Notes: generated from the sequence alone by a model not told the origin. DNA of 64,000 nt from Bradyrhizobium sp. 190 (GCF_023073415.1 NZ_JADPJL010000060.1:62001-126000), one strand, 5' to 3'; numbered from the stretch's first letter, positions 39,057-48,088 are shown. Translations and numbers: made by a program.

Positions 39057-40385
39057 TCACGCCGCCTTGCTGAAACGCGCCGCATCCGTGCGCGTGTGCG
39101 GATCGAATACTGCCGCGATGACCCGTACCACCTGACGGCCGGTATCGGTCGCCGTCACGACGCGGCCTTCAATGCGTACCAAGCCGTCGTCTACCAAAGG
39201 CCGCAGCGAGGCAATTTCTTCCGTAAATTCCATTGCCGGCGCGGTGACGTCGAGGTCGGCCCGAAACGCGCACATCAGGCTTTCGATTGTATTGGCGCGC
39301 TGCTTTTCGGCGGCATCGACCCGACAACCGCGCGCCGCCGCCAGGCGGCCATCCGCAATGACACGAACATAGCTTGGAACGTCGGAGATATTCTGGACAT
39401 ATCCGTCCCTGAACCGCGAAATCGAAGACGCGCCGAAGCCGATCAGGGTTTCCCTGCTGTCGTCGGTATAGCCCTGGAAATTGCGATGCAGCCGTCCCGA
39501 CGCCGCGGCCCGCGCCAGCGCATCACCCGGTTTTGCAAAATGATCGATGCCGATCTTCAGAAAGCCGTGGCGCTGGAATTCCTCGGCGATGGCCTCGGCC
39601 TGGTCGATACGCTCCTCCGCACCGGGAAGCATCTTCTCATCGATAAGCCGCTGATTGGCCTTGAGACGCGGCATGTGGGCGTAGCCGTAGCAGGCGATGC
39701 GATCCGGCGAGAGCATCGCGACGATCTCGCAGGTCTTGCGGAGCGAGGCGACGGTCTGCAGCGGCAATCCGTAGATCAAATTCAGATTGCCGATGCCGGC
39801 AGCCCACAGCCGCAAAACGGCCGCGGTGACATCCTGCATCGGCTGCCACCGGCCGATCGCCGCCTGCACCATTGGATTGACGTCCTGCACGCCCAGACTG
39901 ACGCGGTTGATACCAAGCTCATTCAGGCTGCCCGCCAGCAACGACGTCACACAGCGGGGATCGAGCTCGATGGCGTGCTCGAGACAGGGTTCAAGAACGA
40001 AATGCCGGCGCAGGACTGCCATCACGGATGCGAGACCCTCGGCCCCCAGAATGCTGGGAGTTCCCCCACCCCAGTGCAGTCGCGCAATGTGAACCGACGC
40101 TGTCAGATTGTCGCTGACCAGCACAATCTCGTGCTCCAGCGCCGCGCGATAGGCGCCGCCGACGTCCTCGCGCAGCGCCTTCTTGGTATTGCAACCGCAA
40201 TAGAGGCAGAGTTCGCGGCAATACGGCACATGCAGATAGACCGAGACGGCCTCGGCCATATCCAGATCGCGCAACCAGCGTTGCTGGTCCGCGGACGCCA
40301 CCGCCGGCGTGAATTCGGCCGCCGTCGGGTAGGGCGTATATCGCGGCACCTGCAATCGGGCATAACGGCGTACAATATCGTTCAC
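39057..40385 (-). CDS. hemN: Oxygen-independent coproporphyrinogen III oxidase
   Basis: 442 residues. A radical-SAM enzyme that makes protoporphyrinogen without oxygen, needed for haem supply to the cbb3 oxidase under low oxygen. The [4Fe-4S] motif C-x3-C-x2-C is in 'YCRELCLYCGCNTK', SAM-binding 'WGGGTPSI' follows, and 'FDCIGAL'-type antisense frames can be ignored. The sequence matches HemN rather than the chaperone HemW because of the tight 'CGC' motif and C-terminal domain. A small membrane-protein gene precedes it in the same unit. Confidence 0.94.
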   Translation of the reverse strand: MNDIVRRYARLQVPRYTPYPTAAEFTPAVASADQQRWLRDLDMAEAVSVYLHVPYCRELCLYCGCNTKKALREDVGGAYRAALEHEIVLVSDNLTASVHIARLHWGGGTPSILGAEGLASVMAVLRRHFVLEPCLEHAIELDPRCVTSLLAGSLNELGINRVSLGVQDVNPMVQAAIGRWQPMQDVTAAVLRLWAAGIGNLNLIYGLPLQTVASLRKTCEIVAMLSPDRIACYGYAHMPRLKANQRLIDEKMLPGAEERIDQAEAIAEEFQRHGFLKIGIDHFAKPGDALARAAASGRLHRNFQGYTDDSRETLIGFGASSISRFRDGYVQNISDVPSYVRVIADGRLAAARGCRVDAAEKQRANTIESLMCAFRADLDVTAPAMEFTEEIASLRPLVDDGLVRIEGRVVTATDTGRQVVRVIAAVFDPHTRTDAARFSKAA

Positions 40386-40428
40386 GGCAGGGCTCTCTTC
40401 GCCAGACTACTTGACCGGATGCCTCGGG

Positions 40429-40569
40429 TCAGAAAGGCCGGCGCCTGGCGTCAGTCTGTTGGGCCAATTGCTTGGGGCGGGTCTGAAAATCGCCCCACGC
40501 CAGAACGGCAGCAAATACGACGAACATCAGGACAACGCCTGCGGCAACGAGCATGGAATCAGCGGGCAT
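40429..40569 (-). CDS. Small single-pass membrane protein upstream of hemN
   Basis: 46 residues: 'MPADSMLVAAGVVLMFVVF' (in part) makes one membrane span, followed by a polar tail 'GDFQTRPKQLAQQTD'. It has a GGAG ribosome site. It lies 43 bases before hemN and 52 bases after a FixK-type box, so it is the first gene of the hemN transcript. Similar short frames are, as I recall, found before hemN in related bacteria. Function unknown; a role in haem or oxidase assembly is only suggested by position. Confidence 0.65.
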   Translation of the reverse strand: MPADSMLVAAGVVLMFVVFAAVLAWGDFQTRPKQLAQQTDARRRPF

Positions 40570-40620
40570 AGGTGATCTCCTTGTGATGGAGGAACAATGC
40601 CTGCTTCACGCAAATCGTCT

Positions 40621-40634
40621 TTGCGCTGAATCAA
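40621..40634 (-). promoter_or_regulatory. FixK-type box ahead of the small membrane protein and hemN
   Basis: TTGC-GCTGAA-TCAA on the plus strand. It fits the wider FixK2 consensus TTG(A/C)-N8-(G/T)CAA and lies 52 bases before the small gene. Confidence 0.75.
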
Positions 40635-40661
40635 ATAGATGGGTTACCGCTTAAGATGGTT

Positions 40662-41375
40662 TCACGCCGCGGCCATCGCCTCGGCACGTGGGCAATCGAG
40701 CAGGCGCACGCCTCCGCTGACGATAACAAGCATCTTTTCGCGCTCGAATCGGGTCAACGTCCGGCTCACCGTCTCGATCGTCAGCCCGAGATAGTCCGCG
40801 ATATCCTGCCGACTCATAGGCAAGGAAACAGTTTGCCGCTCGTCGCCGATATGGGCCAGCCGCGCCCGCCAGCCGACCAGGAAGGCTGCGACCTTCTCCT
40901 CCGCCGTGCGCCGCCCCAACAGTAGCATCTGTTGCTGCGCCAGCATCAGTTCGCGTGACGCGAATTCGTTGATCCGGAGCAGAAAGTGTGGCCGCTGCTC
41001 GATAAAATGTTTAAAGGCATCCACGGGGAAGCGACACGCCGAAACACGCTTAATCGCGTCCGCCGAATAGCTGTAGCGAATAGATGGCATGGTGCCGAGA
41101 AAATCTCCCGGCAGTGCAAATCCGATTACCTGCCGCCGCCCATCTGGCAGCAGCTTGTACAGACGCGCAACACCCGCGGTCAGATTGTGAACCGAGCTGG
41201 CAACCTGGCCCGCAGAGAACAGCGCTTCGCTGGGCGCCAAATGAACCTGGCGGGCTATTCGCTCGAATTCGACAAGATCTGTCTCGTCAAGCGCGCCGCA
41301 GATGCTGAGCGACCGTACAGCGCAGGCCGTGCAACGACCGAAATTGGCGCGTAATGGCGAGATAGTTCGGATCAT
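40662..41375 (-). CDS. FNR-type oxygen-sensing transcriptional regulator (Crp/Fnr family)
   Basis: 237 residues from 'MIRTISPLRANFGRC'. A longer frame to 41573 would cross the upstream box. It has the four cysteines of [4Fe-4S] FNR proteins: C15, C18, C26 in 'CTACAVRSLSIC' and C114 in 'VSACRFP'. A cyclic-nucleotide-binding-type barrel follows, then the DNA-reading helix 'SRQDIADYLGLTIETVSRTLTRF' (in part), whose E-SR pattern reads TTGA half-sites. FnrN, AadR or FixK1 would be the family names. It should be a direct oxygen sensor parallel to FixLJ-FixK2. A perfect box lies upstream, suggesting auto- or cross-regulation. Confidence 0.88.
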   Translation of the reverse strand: MIRTISPLRANFGRCTACAVRSLSICGALDETDLVEFERIARQVHLAPSEALFSAGQVASSVHNLTAGVARLYKLLPDGRRQVIGFALPGDFLGTMPSIRYSYSADAIKRVSACRFPVDAFKHFIEQRPHFLLRINEFASRELMLAQQQMLLLGRRTAEEKVAAFLVGWRARLAHIGDERQTVSLPMSRQDIADYLGLTIETVSRTLTRFEREKMLVIVSGGVRLLDCPRAEAMAAA

Positions 41376-41481
41376 GTTCTCTGTCCATTCGACCGACCGG
41401 CAATTGCATCCCGCGGTCATAGGCCGGCTACTCAACGACCGCTGAGACGCGTTCCATTTTAAAGGATCCACGGCAGGCCAG

Positions 41482-41495
41482 TTGATCGAGATCAA
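41482..41495. promoter_or_regulatory. FixK/FNR-type box between the FNR-type gene and the cytochrome c gene
   Basis: TTGA-TCGAGA-TCAA, perfect half-sites and nearly palindromic (TTGATC-GA-GATCAA without spacer change). It lies 107 bases from the FNR-type gene start and 67 bases from the cytochrome start, so it may serve both. Confidence 0.85.
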
Positions 41496-41561
41496 TTGGG
41501 TTCTCGAATAAACCTGCACTGTGCCGTCGATGTCTGGAAACCCGCCAGAGTGGACGCTGCA

Positions 41562-41879
41562 ATGATCGAACAAATTTTGAGGCCTATCGCTTTTGCGTTC
41601 ATCGCGTTGACGCCGGCCCTCGCCGCTTCACCTGACGAACAGCGCGGCAAGACATTTGCACTCAATAATTGTGCACGATGTCACGCCGTCGACCGCGTGG
41701 GCCAAAGCCCGCTAAAGATAGCGCCTCCGTTCCGGATATTGCACAAGCGCTATCCGATAGAGAATTTGGCTGAGTCGCTCGCCGAGGGCATCCAGACCGG
41801 GCATCCGACCATGCCGGAGTTCCAGCTCGATCCCGACCAGATTCACGACCTGTTGTCGTATCTGAAGACGCTGGAATAG
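41562..41879 (+). CDS. Small periplasmic cytochrome c
   Basis: 105 residues from 'MIEQILRPIAFAF', giving a clean Sec signal that ends 'TPALA'. One haem site 'CARCH' (near residue 40) and a distal methionine in 'GHPTMPEF' define a class I cytochrome c. It could feed electrons to FixP. The longer frame from 41496 would include the regulatory box. Its position opposite the FNR-type gene, with a shared box, suggests low-oxygen induction. Confidence 0.85.
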   Translation: MIEQILRPIAFAFIALTPALAASPDEQRGKTFALNNCARCHAVDRVGQSPLKIAPPFRILHKRYPIENLAESLAEGIQTGHPTMPEFQLDPDQIHDLLSYLKTLE

Positions 41880-41883
41880 CTTT

Positions 41884-42330
41884 CTACGAAGCCACCACCG
41901 TCCAGGCGATCACGTTCTTCGCAATCCGGCCGAATGCATCGCTGAACGCAGCGGCGGCTTCTGGCGGCTCTACCTGGTCGAACTTCTCACTTTCCTCGAA
42001 CAGGCGTGCCGCGACGACCTTACCGCTCTTGTATGATCCTCGCCGACAAAGCGGTTCGGCTGAAGGCTTCGCATCGACCACAGTACGGAACCGGCGGACG
42101 TCGATCACAAGCTGGAATTCGGTTTGGCCTATGTCCGCCATGCACAGCGGCGCATGCGCGAGGTCGTAGTTCTCAAAGCTCTCGATCAGCCTTGCCTGCA
42201 ACAGTTTTGGACGCGAATCGGCCCACATCGCTTCGGCAAACCCTGGATGGTCCTGTGCCGGCGAGAAAAGAAATCGCTGGGTCTGCGACCGCCGTGGGCT
42301 CCGGGATCGCCCATTGCACGTTCACCGTCT
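41884..42330 (-). pseudogene. ABC-type auxiliary lipoprotein of an Mla-like system, broken
   Basis: The minus strand reads 'MWADSRPKLLQARLIESFEN', 'FQLVIDVRRFRTVVD', then a disturbed region ('AEPLCRRGSYKSG' instead of the expected 'A-I-L-xx-SGKVV' flow) and 'VVAARLFEESEKFDQVEPPE'. This is the C-terminal half of the lipoprotein that accompanies MlaD-like proteins. The lipobox N-terminus is missing; upstream sequence runs straight into mlaD in another frame. Confidence 0.6.
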
Positions 42331-42975
42331 TGCCCGCCGGTCCCTGATTTTGCAGGGCGCGCAAATCATAGGTGATCTTTACCGGCGGCGCGGTCACGCC
42401 GGTCATACGTTCGAGGCCGGCGACGATGCCGTCGAGCTTGCCGGCGTTGCGGGCAAGGCCTTCCGAAAACACTTGAAATTGGCGATGGTGTCCTTCAGCG
42501 CGCCGGAATTCTCCGTCAGCACCGAATCCACCTTGCGCAGCGCGTCACGGGCAGCCTGCGACATGCCCTGCCCGGCACCGGGGTCGGCAATAAGCGTCGG
42601 CACCTTGCCGGTATTGGCAACCAGCATACCGCCTTCCAGCGTGATAACGGGAACGCCAGTCAGGCCCTGGAATTCCAGACCGACCTTGGTGTCGGCGCGT
42701 ACCGCTACCGTCGAAGCCACCGAAATGGTCGCATTGACGCCGCGCGGTTTACCCGGCGCGAGACCGAGCTCGGAGACTTCGCCGACGCGGATGCCGTTGA
42801 ACAGCACCGCAGCGCCAACCAACAGCCCGGGCACCGAGCCTTCGAACTGGACGTGGTAGGTCGCGCGCGGACCGAGACCACCGGCATTGTGCAGCGAGTA
42901 GATGAAGCCAAATACGGCGGCGATCGCCGCCAGCACGAAGGCGCCGACAACGACGAAGGGAGCGCGGGTTTCCAT
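42290..42975 (-). pseudogene. MlaD-type MCE-domain protein, one frameshift
   Basis: The minus strand encodes an N-terminal anchor ('VVVGAFVLAAIAAVFGFIYSL' in part) and the MCE domain ('YHVQFEGSVPGLLVGAAVLFNG', 'VRADTKVGLEFQGLTGVPVITLEGG' in part). A frameshift near 42468 (missing base after 'IANF') moves to 'VFSEGLARNAGKLDGIVAGLERM'. MCE proteins shuttle lipids across the periplasm. The following lipoprotein and preceding ATPase and permease frames complete a broken four-gene set. Confidence 0.75.
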
Positions 42976-42978
42976 GGT

Positions 42979-43754
42979 CTAGCTCGCTTTGGATTGCAGC
43001 ATCTGGGAACGCTTGCCCTGGAAATAGGCCCGCACCCACGGATGCGGATTGGAGCAGTTCGCGCATCGGCTCGATGGCGACGATCTTGCCGTCGGCGAGT
43101 GCCGCGACGCGGTCGCAAACGGTATTCAGACTGGCAAGATCATGGGTGACCATGAACACCGTCAGCCCTAGTGTTTTCTGCAATGTCTTAATCAGGGCAT
43201 CGAAATCGCCCGCCGCAATCGGATCGAGGCCCGAAGTCGGCTCGTCGAGAAACACGATCGCGGGATCGAGTGCGAGCGCACGCGCCAGCGCCACCCGCTT
43301 GGTCATGCCTCCGGATAATTCGGACGGAAACTTGTCGCCGTCCTCCGGCTGAGCCCGACCATTTCGAGCTTGGCGGTGGCGATCTCGTCCATCAGTTCAT
43401 CCGACAGCATGAGATTTTCGCGCAACGGAAACTGGATGTTTTGCCGCACGGTAAGCGAGGAAAACAGCGCGCCTTGCTGAAATAGGATGCCCCATCGCCC
43501 GGCGGCGCTTCGCGAGGTGCGGTCATGGTTGCCACCAATTGTCGCCCCCATCACCTCGATCTCGCCTTCCTGCCGCGGAATGAGGCCGATGATGGTGCGC
43601 ATCAGCACCGACTTGCCGCCGCCGGAAGCGCCGACCAGGCCGAGGATCTCCCCCGGCGCACATCGAGATCAAGATGATCGATCACGACATGGCGACGGAA
43701 GCCGACCACAAGGTCATGCACGCGTATCGCAAACTGTCCGTCCGCTTCCTGCAT
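42979..43754 (-). pseudogene. MlaF-type lipid ABC transporter ATPase, several frameshifts
   Basis: Starts 'MQEADGQFAIRVHDLVVGFR'. A frame change near 43660 disrupts the Walker A region ('VGASGGGKSVLMRTIIGLIP' is recovered in the next frame). Another near 43310 falls in the signature ('MTKRVALARAL'), followed by Walker B 'IVFLDEPTSGLD' and 'VTHDLASL'. A third near 43050 moves the C-terminus to 'RAYFQGKRSQMLQSKAS'. The stop (42979-42981) lies three bases before the mlaD start (42975). The gene is non-functional unless all three indels are errors. Confidence 0.8.
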
Positions 43755-43756
43755 CG

Positions 43757-44220
43757 CTACATTCCGATCGATGCAAAGAACACCGCAAACAACCCATCGA
43801 GCACGATCACCAGGAAGATCGACTGAACCACCGAGGTGTTGGTCTGCTTACCGAGCGACTCGGCACTCCCCTTCACCCGCAAACCCTCGCTACAGGCGAC
43901 GATACCGATCACCAGCGCCATGAACGGCGCCTTGATGATGCCCACCTCGAAATGCGTGACGGATACGGCCTCGTGCAATCGCGCAATGAAGATCGCCGGC
44001 CCCATGCCGCCACAGAACCACGCGATCAGGCCGCCGCCATAAAGTGCGGCCATCGAGCCGATGAAACTAAGGATCGGCAGCGCGCAGGCAAGCGCGATGA
44101 TCCGGGGCAGCATCAGGAGCTCGATCGGATCCAGCCCCATGGTCGACAACGCGTCGAACTCCTCGCGCATTTTCATCGAGCCGAGCTCGGCGGTGTAGGC
44201 GCTGCCGGAACGGCCAGCAC
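43757..44220 (-). pseudogene. MlaE-type permease, 5' truncated
   Basis: The C-terminal part of the permease is clean: 'AELGSMKMREEFDALSTMGLDPIE' (in part), then several membrane spans to 'LDGLFAVFFASIGM'. Homology starts abruptly at about 44220 with 'LAGRSGSAYTAELG', and upstream sequence on the same strand is unrelated and carries a stop. About the first half of the gene, with its promoter, has been lost by deletion or rearrangement. Confidence 0.78.
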
Positions 44221-44296
44221 TTTATGAGTTAGCTAGGTGACCTTTGGTTCCATCCGGATAGTCGCTTGCATGGATGGTCCTTGGCAGGAAGCACAC

Positions 44297-44740
44297 TTAG
44301 AGAGCGCGTTGCACCTTGCCGCCGACACTTCGCTGCAACGCCCGCATCACGTCTTCGCGAGAGATGATGCCCGCAAGCCGCTGATCACCGTCGATCACCG
44401 GCATGCTGCGGATGCGATGATCGACCATGAGCTGAAGCACCCTGGTCAGCCCGGTATCCGTCCCGACATAGATGAAATCCGAGGTCATGATATCGTTGAC
44501 CGTCCGCTTCATCAGATCGTCGTAACGCGGCATCATGCGGGCCGGAGTAAAGACAAAGCAGGCTAGATGGTCGAACTTCGAGACAAGCCCTACGACCTGC
44601 CCGTTTTCCTCAACCGGGTAGGTATTGAAGTCTTCTCGTTCAAAGAGATCGCCGAGTTCGCGCAGTGTAAGGCCGCGCACGACCGTCGTGACTTTGCCCG
44701 TCATATGGTCTGCAACAACCTGATCGATGAAACTATCCAA
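44297..44740 (-). CDS. CBS-domain protein (pair of CBS motifs)
   Basis: 147 residues made of two CBS motifs: 'VADHMTGKVTTVVRGLTLRELGDLFEREDFNTYPVEENGQVVGLVS' (in parts) and 'VNDIMTSDFIYVGTDTGLTRVLQLMVDHRIRSMPVIDGDQRLAGIIS' (in parts). Such pairs bind adenosine nucleotides and act as energy sensors. Stand-alone CBS pairs recur in low-oxygen regulons. A perfect FixK-type box lies 57 bases upstream. Intact between two broken genes. Confidence 0.85.
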   Translation of the reverse strand: MDSFIDQVVADHMTGKVTTVVRGLTLRELGDLFEREDFNTYPVEENGQVVGLVSKFDHLACFVFTPARMMPRYDDLMKRTVNDIMTSDFIYVGTDTGLTRVLQLMVDHRIRSMPVIDGDQRLAGIISREDVMRALQRSVGGKVQRAL

Positions 44741-44796
44741 GATGCGATCCTCAATCGAAATTCTGTGCGATTCAATCAGACCGTCAGCCGGCGGTA

Positions 44797-44810
44797 TTGA
44801 TTGAAATCAA
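44797..44810 (-). promoter_or_regulatory. FixK/FNR-type box ahead of the CBS-domain gene
   Basis: TTGA-TTGAAA-TCAA, perfect half-sites, 57 bases from the CBS gene start and just beyond the stop of the universal stress gene. Confidence 0.82.
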
Positions 44811-44812
44811 GT

Positions 44813-45633
44813 TCAGTGTGACAGCAGGGAGCAGCGGTTCGATGGGTTGGTGAGATGTCGCGTCACGCCCCCGAGAATCCACTCGCTGAACCGTGAGTGG
44901 CCATACGCACCGGCAATGACAACGCTAGCGCCGACGTCAGCCGCAATCCTATCAAGCTGTTCCGTCACCCCGGCTGCTGACTCCGGAACCACGGTGCTCG
45001 CAACGATACCGTGGCCAAGCAGCCACGCCGCCACGTCCGCAACATGTAACAACGCATCGGCGCGATGGGCGCCCTGATTTCTGCAACCGTAATGTCTTTT
45101 GCAGTGGCAAGAATCGGCAGCGCATCGAGTATTGCCCGGTGCGCCTCCCTCACATCCTTCCAGGCCACCAGCACGCTTCTGAAATCGAACCATTCCACCG
45201 CAGGAGGCACGACGATGATCGGACGGCCGGCCTTGATCAAAAGTGCGCTGGGATCCGCAGCAGCGCAGGGGTCGACAATGGCCTCGCTGCGCGCACCTAC
45301 CACGAGGATGTCCGCGGCCCTGGCCTGGTGCACGACGTAAGGGACTGGCATCGCCTGGACGGAACGCCACTCCACCGACTTGGCGCGCTTCCCGACCGCA
45401 GTACGGAATTGCGCCTCAAGCTCCGACAACCGCCTTCGAACGGCCGTGGCCTCCTCATCGAGGAATTTCTGCGCCTAGCCGCCATCTGCAAAATACAATG
45501 GCGCCTTGACGTCCGAGGCCGCAATGCCGATCATTCGCGCCCCGAATCGCTCGGCCAGATCCCCTACCACCGCGAGACAGGCATCATTGGGACGGTCCAG
45601 CGCCAGACTGACCATGATGGTTTTGTAGTTCAT
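44813..45633 (-). pseudogene. Tandem universal stress protein, one nonsense codon and one frameshift
   Basis: About 273 residues from 'MNYKTIMVSLALDRPNDACLA' at 45633. Two Usp domains are expected. In the first, 'APLYFADGG' is followed by an in-frame TAG near 45478, and the same frame continues 'AQKFLDEEATAVRRRLSELEA' (in part). Near 45075 the frame shifts to 'RADALLHVADVAAWLLGHG' and the second domain ends with the ATP-binding 'GAYGHSRFSEWILGGVTRHL' pattern. The nonsense codon is a substitution, not an indel, which argues that at least this gene really decayed. Such proteins are common in FixK2 regulons. Confidence 0.8.
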
Positions 45634-45717
45634 ATCCTGCTCCACCCTTTGGGTCGAAATGCCGAATGGGCGTGCTGCCCACAGAGCTGCACCTTAGAAA
45701 ACGATTCCAGATCGAAC

Positions 45718-45731
45718 CTGACCTAGATCAA
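45718..45731 (-). promoter_or_regulatory. Degenerate FixK-type box ahead of the universal stress gene
   Basis: On the minus strand TTGA-TCTAGG-TCAG, one mismatch from the consensus, 85 bases before the stress-gene start. May be a decaying site. Confidence 0.45.
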
Positions 45732-45902
45732 GACGGAGAGCTTTCGCCGTTACGAGCAAACCCGGCTTTGCGATACCCGGGGAGCAATACAGCTCGTGGA
45801 TATTGCCTTTTCTCTCAATAAGATAAACGCTAGTGATAATTCGCCGCGTTCCCAATAATCGGACACGATTTCCGGCGTGCATGGAATGGTTCGAGGCAAG
45901 GC

Positions 45903-47438
45903 ATGATAGACGTCGACCGACCCTTTCGCAGTCAGGATCCGCTCGACCAGAACGTGCGCAGCGGGGCCGAGGGATCCGGCGTCGGCACCTGGGATTTTGA
46001 GTTTTCGACCCGGGAATTGACCTGGTCCAACACCACAAGGAAGCTTTTCGGCGTCGCACCTGACATGCCGATCGATTACGACAATTTCCTCTCCCTGCTT
46101 GATTTGCAGGATCGCGATCGCACCGCGAAGGCGATGCAGCAATCGATCGAAACCGGGTGCAATTTCGATATTCAATACAGGGTGCACCGGCATGCGGATG
46201 CGGGTCATTGGGTGCGCGCGCTCGGCGCCATCTTAGCCGGCCCGGATGGTGCCCCTGCCCGGCTCAGCGGTGTGATGATCGACATCGATCGTGAGAAGCG
46301 TTTCGAGGATGAGTTAAGGATACGCGAGCGGCACTTCCGTTCGATCCTGGACACGGTCCCCGATGCCATGATCGTGATTGACGAGCACGGCATCATGCAG
46401 TTTTTCTCGAGCGCCGCCGAACGGCAATTTGGCTACACCGAACCTGAAGCGATCGGGAAAAATATCAGCCAGCTGATGCCGGAGCCGGATCGCAGCCGCC
46501 ATGACGGCTATCTCGCCCGCTATTTGAAGACAGGTGAACGCCGCATCATCGGCATCGGCCGCATCGTGACCGGGATGCGCAAGGACGGCACCACATTTCC
46601 CATGCATCTCACCATCGGCGAGATGCAATCGGCCGGGAAACCTTACTTCACAGGCTTTGTGCGCGACCTCACCGAGCAGCAGCAGACCCAGGCAAGGCTG
46701 CAGGAACTGCAAGCCGAACTGGTTCACGTGTCGCGCTTGAGCGCGATGGGAGAGATGGCGTCCGCGCTGGCCCACGAACTCAATCAGCCGCTTTCAGCTA
46801 TCAGCAACTACATGAAGGGATTACGCCGCCTGCTCGCGGACAGCACCGACGTCAACGCGCCGAAGATCGAGGCCGCGCTCGACCGTGCCGCGGAACAGGC
46901 CATCCGGGCCGGTGACATCATCCGGCGACTGCGCACCTTCGTCGGGCGCGAGGCATCGGAGAAGCGCGTCGAGAGCCTTTCGAAGCTGACCGAGGAAGCC
47001 GGCGCGCTCGGGCTTACCGGTGCTCGCGAACAGGGGGTATTGCTGCGCTTCAACCTCGACCCGGCCTGCGACCTGGTGCTTGCCGACAGGGTCCAGATCC
47101 AGCAGGTCCTGGTCAACCTCTTCCGCAATGCGCTGGAAGCGATGGCCAATTCGATCCACCGCGAGCTGATCGCTTCCAACGCCAAGGTAGCGGACGATAT
47201 GATTGAAATTGCCATATCGGACACCGGACATGGATTCGGCAGCGACACCCATGTGAACCTGTTTCAGCCGTTTTTCACGACCAAGGAGACAGGCATGGGC
47301 GTCGGCCTTTCGATCAGCCGGACAATCATAGAGACCCATGGCGGCCGGATGTGGGCCGAAACAAATCAAGCCGGCGGTGCAACATTTCGTTTCACGCTGC
47401 CCGCCGGTGCTGCCAAGGATGTGACTGATGGGCGGTAA
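45903..47438 (+). CDS. fixL: Oxygen-sensing haem PAS histidine kinase FixL
   Basis: 511 residues, no membrane span, as in bradyrhizobial FixL. First PAS about 20-135, haem PAS about 140-255, dimerisation/phosphoacceptor helix with His291 in 'LAHELNQPLSAIS', and an HATPase domain ('NLFRNALEAM', 'DTGHGFG', 'GMGVGLSISRTIIETHGG' in part). The haem residues fall at His200 ('SRHDGYLARY') and Arg220 ('IIGIGRIVTG'), the same positions as in the studied Bradyrhizobium FixL. Loss of oxygen from haem turns the kinase on. Its end overlaps fixJ by 11 bases. Confidence 0.96.
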   Translation: MIDVDRPFRSQDPLDQNVRSGAEGSGVGTWDFEFSTRELTWSNTTRKLFGVAPDMPIDYDNFLSLLDLQDRDRTAKAMQQSIETGCNFDIQYRVHRHADAGHWVRALGAILAGPDGAPARLSGVMIDIDREKRFEDELRIRERHFRSILDTVPDAMIVIDEHGIMQFFSSAAERQFGYTEPEAIGKNISQLMPEPDRSRHDGYLARYLKTGERRIIGIGRIVTGMRKDGTTFPMHLTIGEMQSAGKPYFTGFVRDLTEQQQTQARLQELQAELVHVSRLSAMGEMASALAHELNQPLSAISNYMKGLRRLLADSTDVNAPKIEAALDRAAEQAIRAGDIIRRLRTFVGREASEKRVESLSKLTEEAGALGLTGAREQGVLLRFNLDPACDLVLADRVQIQQVLVNLFRNALEAMANSIHRELIASNAKVADDMIEIAISDTGHGFGSDTHVNLFQPFFTTKETGMGVGLSISRTIIETHGGRMWAETNQAGGATFRFTLPAGAAKDVTDGR

Positions 47439-48045
47439 GGTTTATGTCATCGATGACGATGCGGCGATGCGCGACTCGCTGGATTTCCTGCTCGGCTCGG
47501 CCGGCTACAGCGTGCGCCTGTTCGATTCCGCGCAGGTTTTTCTGAGCGAGCATCCGAAGCTGGAGGCCGGGTGCGTGGTCACGGATATAAGGATGCCGGG
47601 CATGGACGGCATGGAATTGCTGCGTCAACTCAATGGAGCCTCCAGCGTCCGAAAGCTTCCGATCATCGTCATGACCGGCCATGGCGACGTGCCGCTCGCC
47701 GTCGAAGCCATGAAGCTTGGCGCGCTCGACTTTCTCGAAAAGCCGTTCGAGGATGACCGGCTGATCGGGATGATCGAGACCGCGCTCTCGCAGAATGAAG
47801 GCGGCGCGAAGAGCGAAGCGCTGACGGCCGACATGGCCGCACGAGTCGCGTCCCTCACCCAGCGGGAGCGGCAGGTGATGCAGGGCCTGGTGAGCGGCCA
47901 ATCGAACAAGGTGATTGCCAGGGAATACGATATCAGCCCTCGCACGGTGGAGGTCTATCGGGCCAACGTCATGACCAAGATGCAGGCGGCTAACCTTTCG
48001 GAATTGGTCAGGTTTGCGATCCGGGCCGGGATCGTCGACGATTGA
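47428..48045 (+). CDS. fixJ: Response regulator FixJ
   Basis: 205 residues. Receiver domain with 'VIDDDAAMRDSL', phospho-acceptor Asp53 in 'VVTDIRMPGMDGMEL', 'VMTGHGDVPLAVEAMKLGA' (in part) and 'LEKPFEDD'. LuxR-type DNA-binding domain about 135-205: 'LTQRERQVMQGLVSGQSNKVIAREYDISPRTVEVYRANV' (in parts). Phosphorylated by FixL, it turns on fixK2. A matching GTAAGTAG site lies ahead of fixK2. Confidence 0.96.
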   Translation: MGGKVYVIDDDAAMRDSLDFLLGSAGYSVRLFDSAQVFLSEHPKLEAGCVVTDIRMPGMDGMELLRQLNGASSVRKLPIIVMTGHGDVPLAVEAMKLGALDFLEKPFEDDRLIGMIETALSQNEGGAKSEALTADMAARVASLTQRERQVMQGLVSGQSNKVIAREYDISPRTVEVYRANVMTKMQAANLSELVRFAIRAGIVDD

Positions 48046-48088
48046 GCCAAGTCAATATGGGCGTGGGCGGACTGGCTATCCTGCACTG

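Noticed and set aside
39096..40571. 491-codon plus-strand frame opposite hemN
   Set aside because: Antisense shadow of a clear hemN gene; the product is arginine/histidine-rich without any domain.
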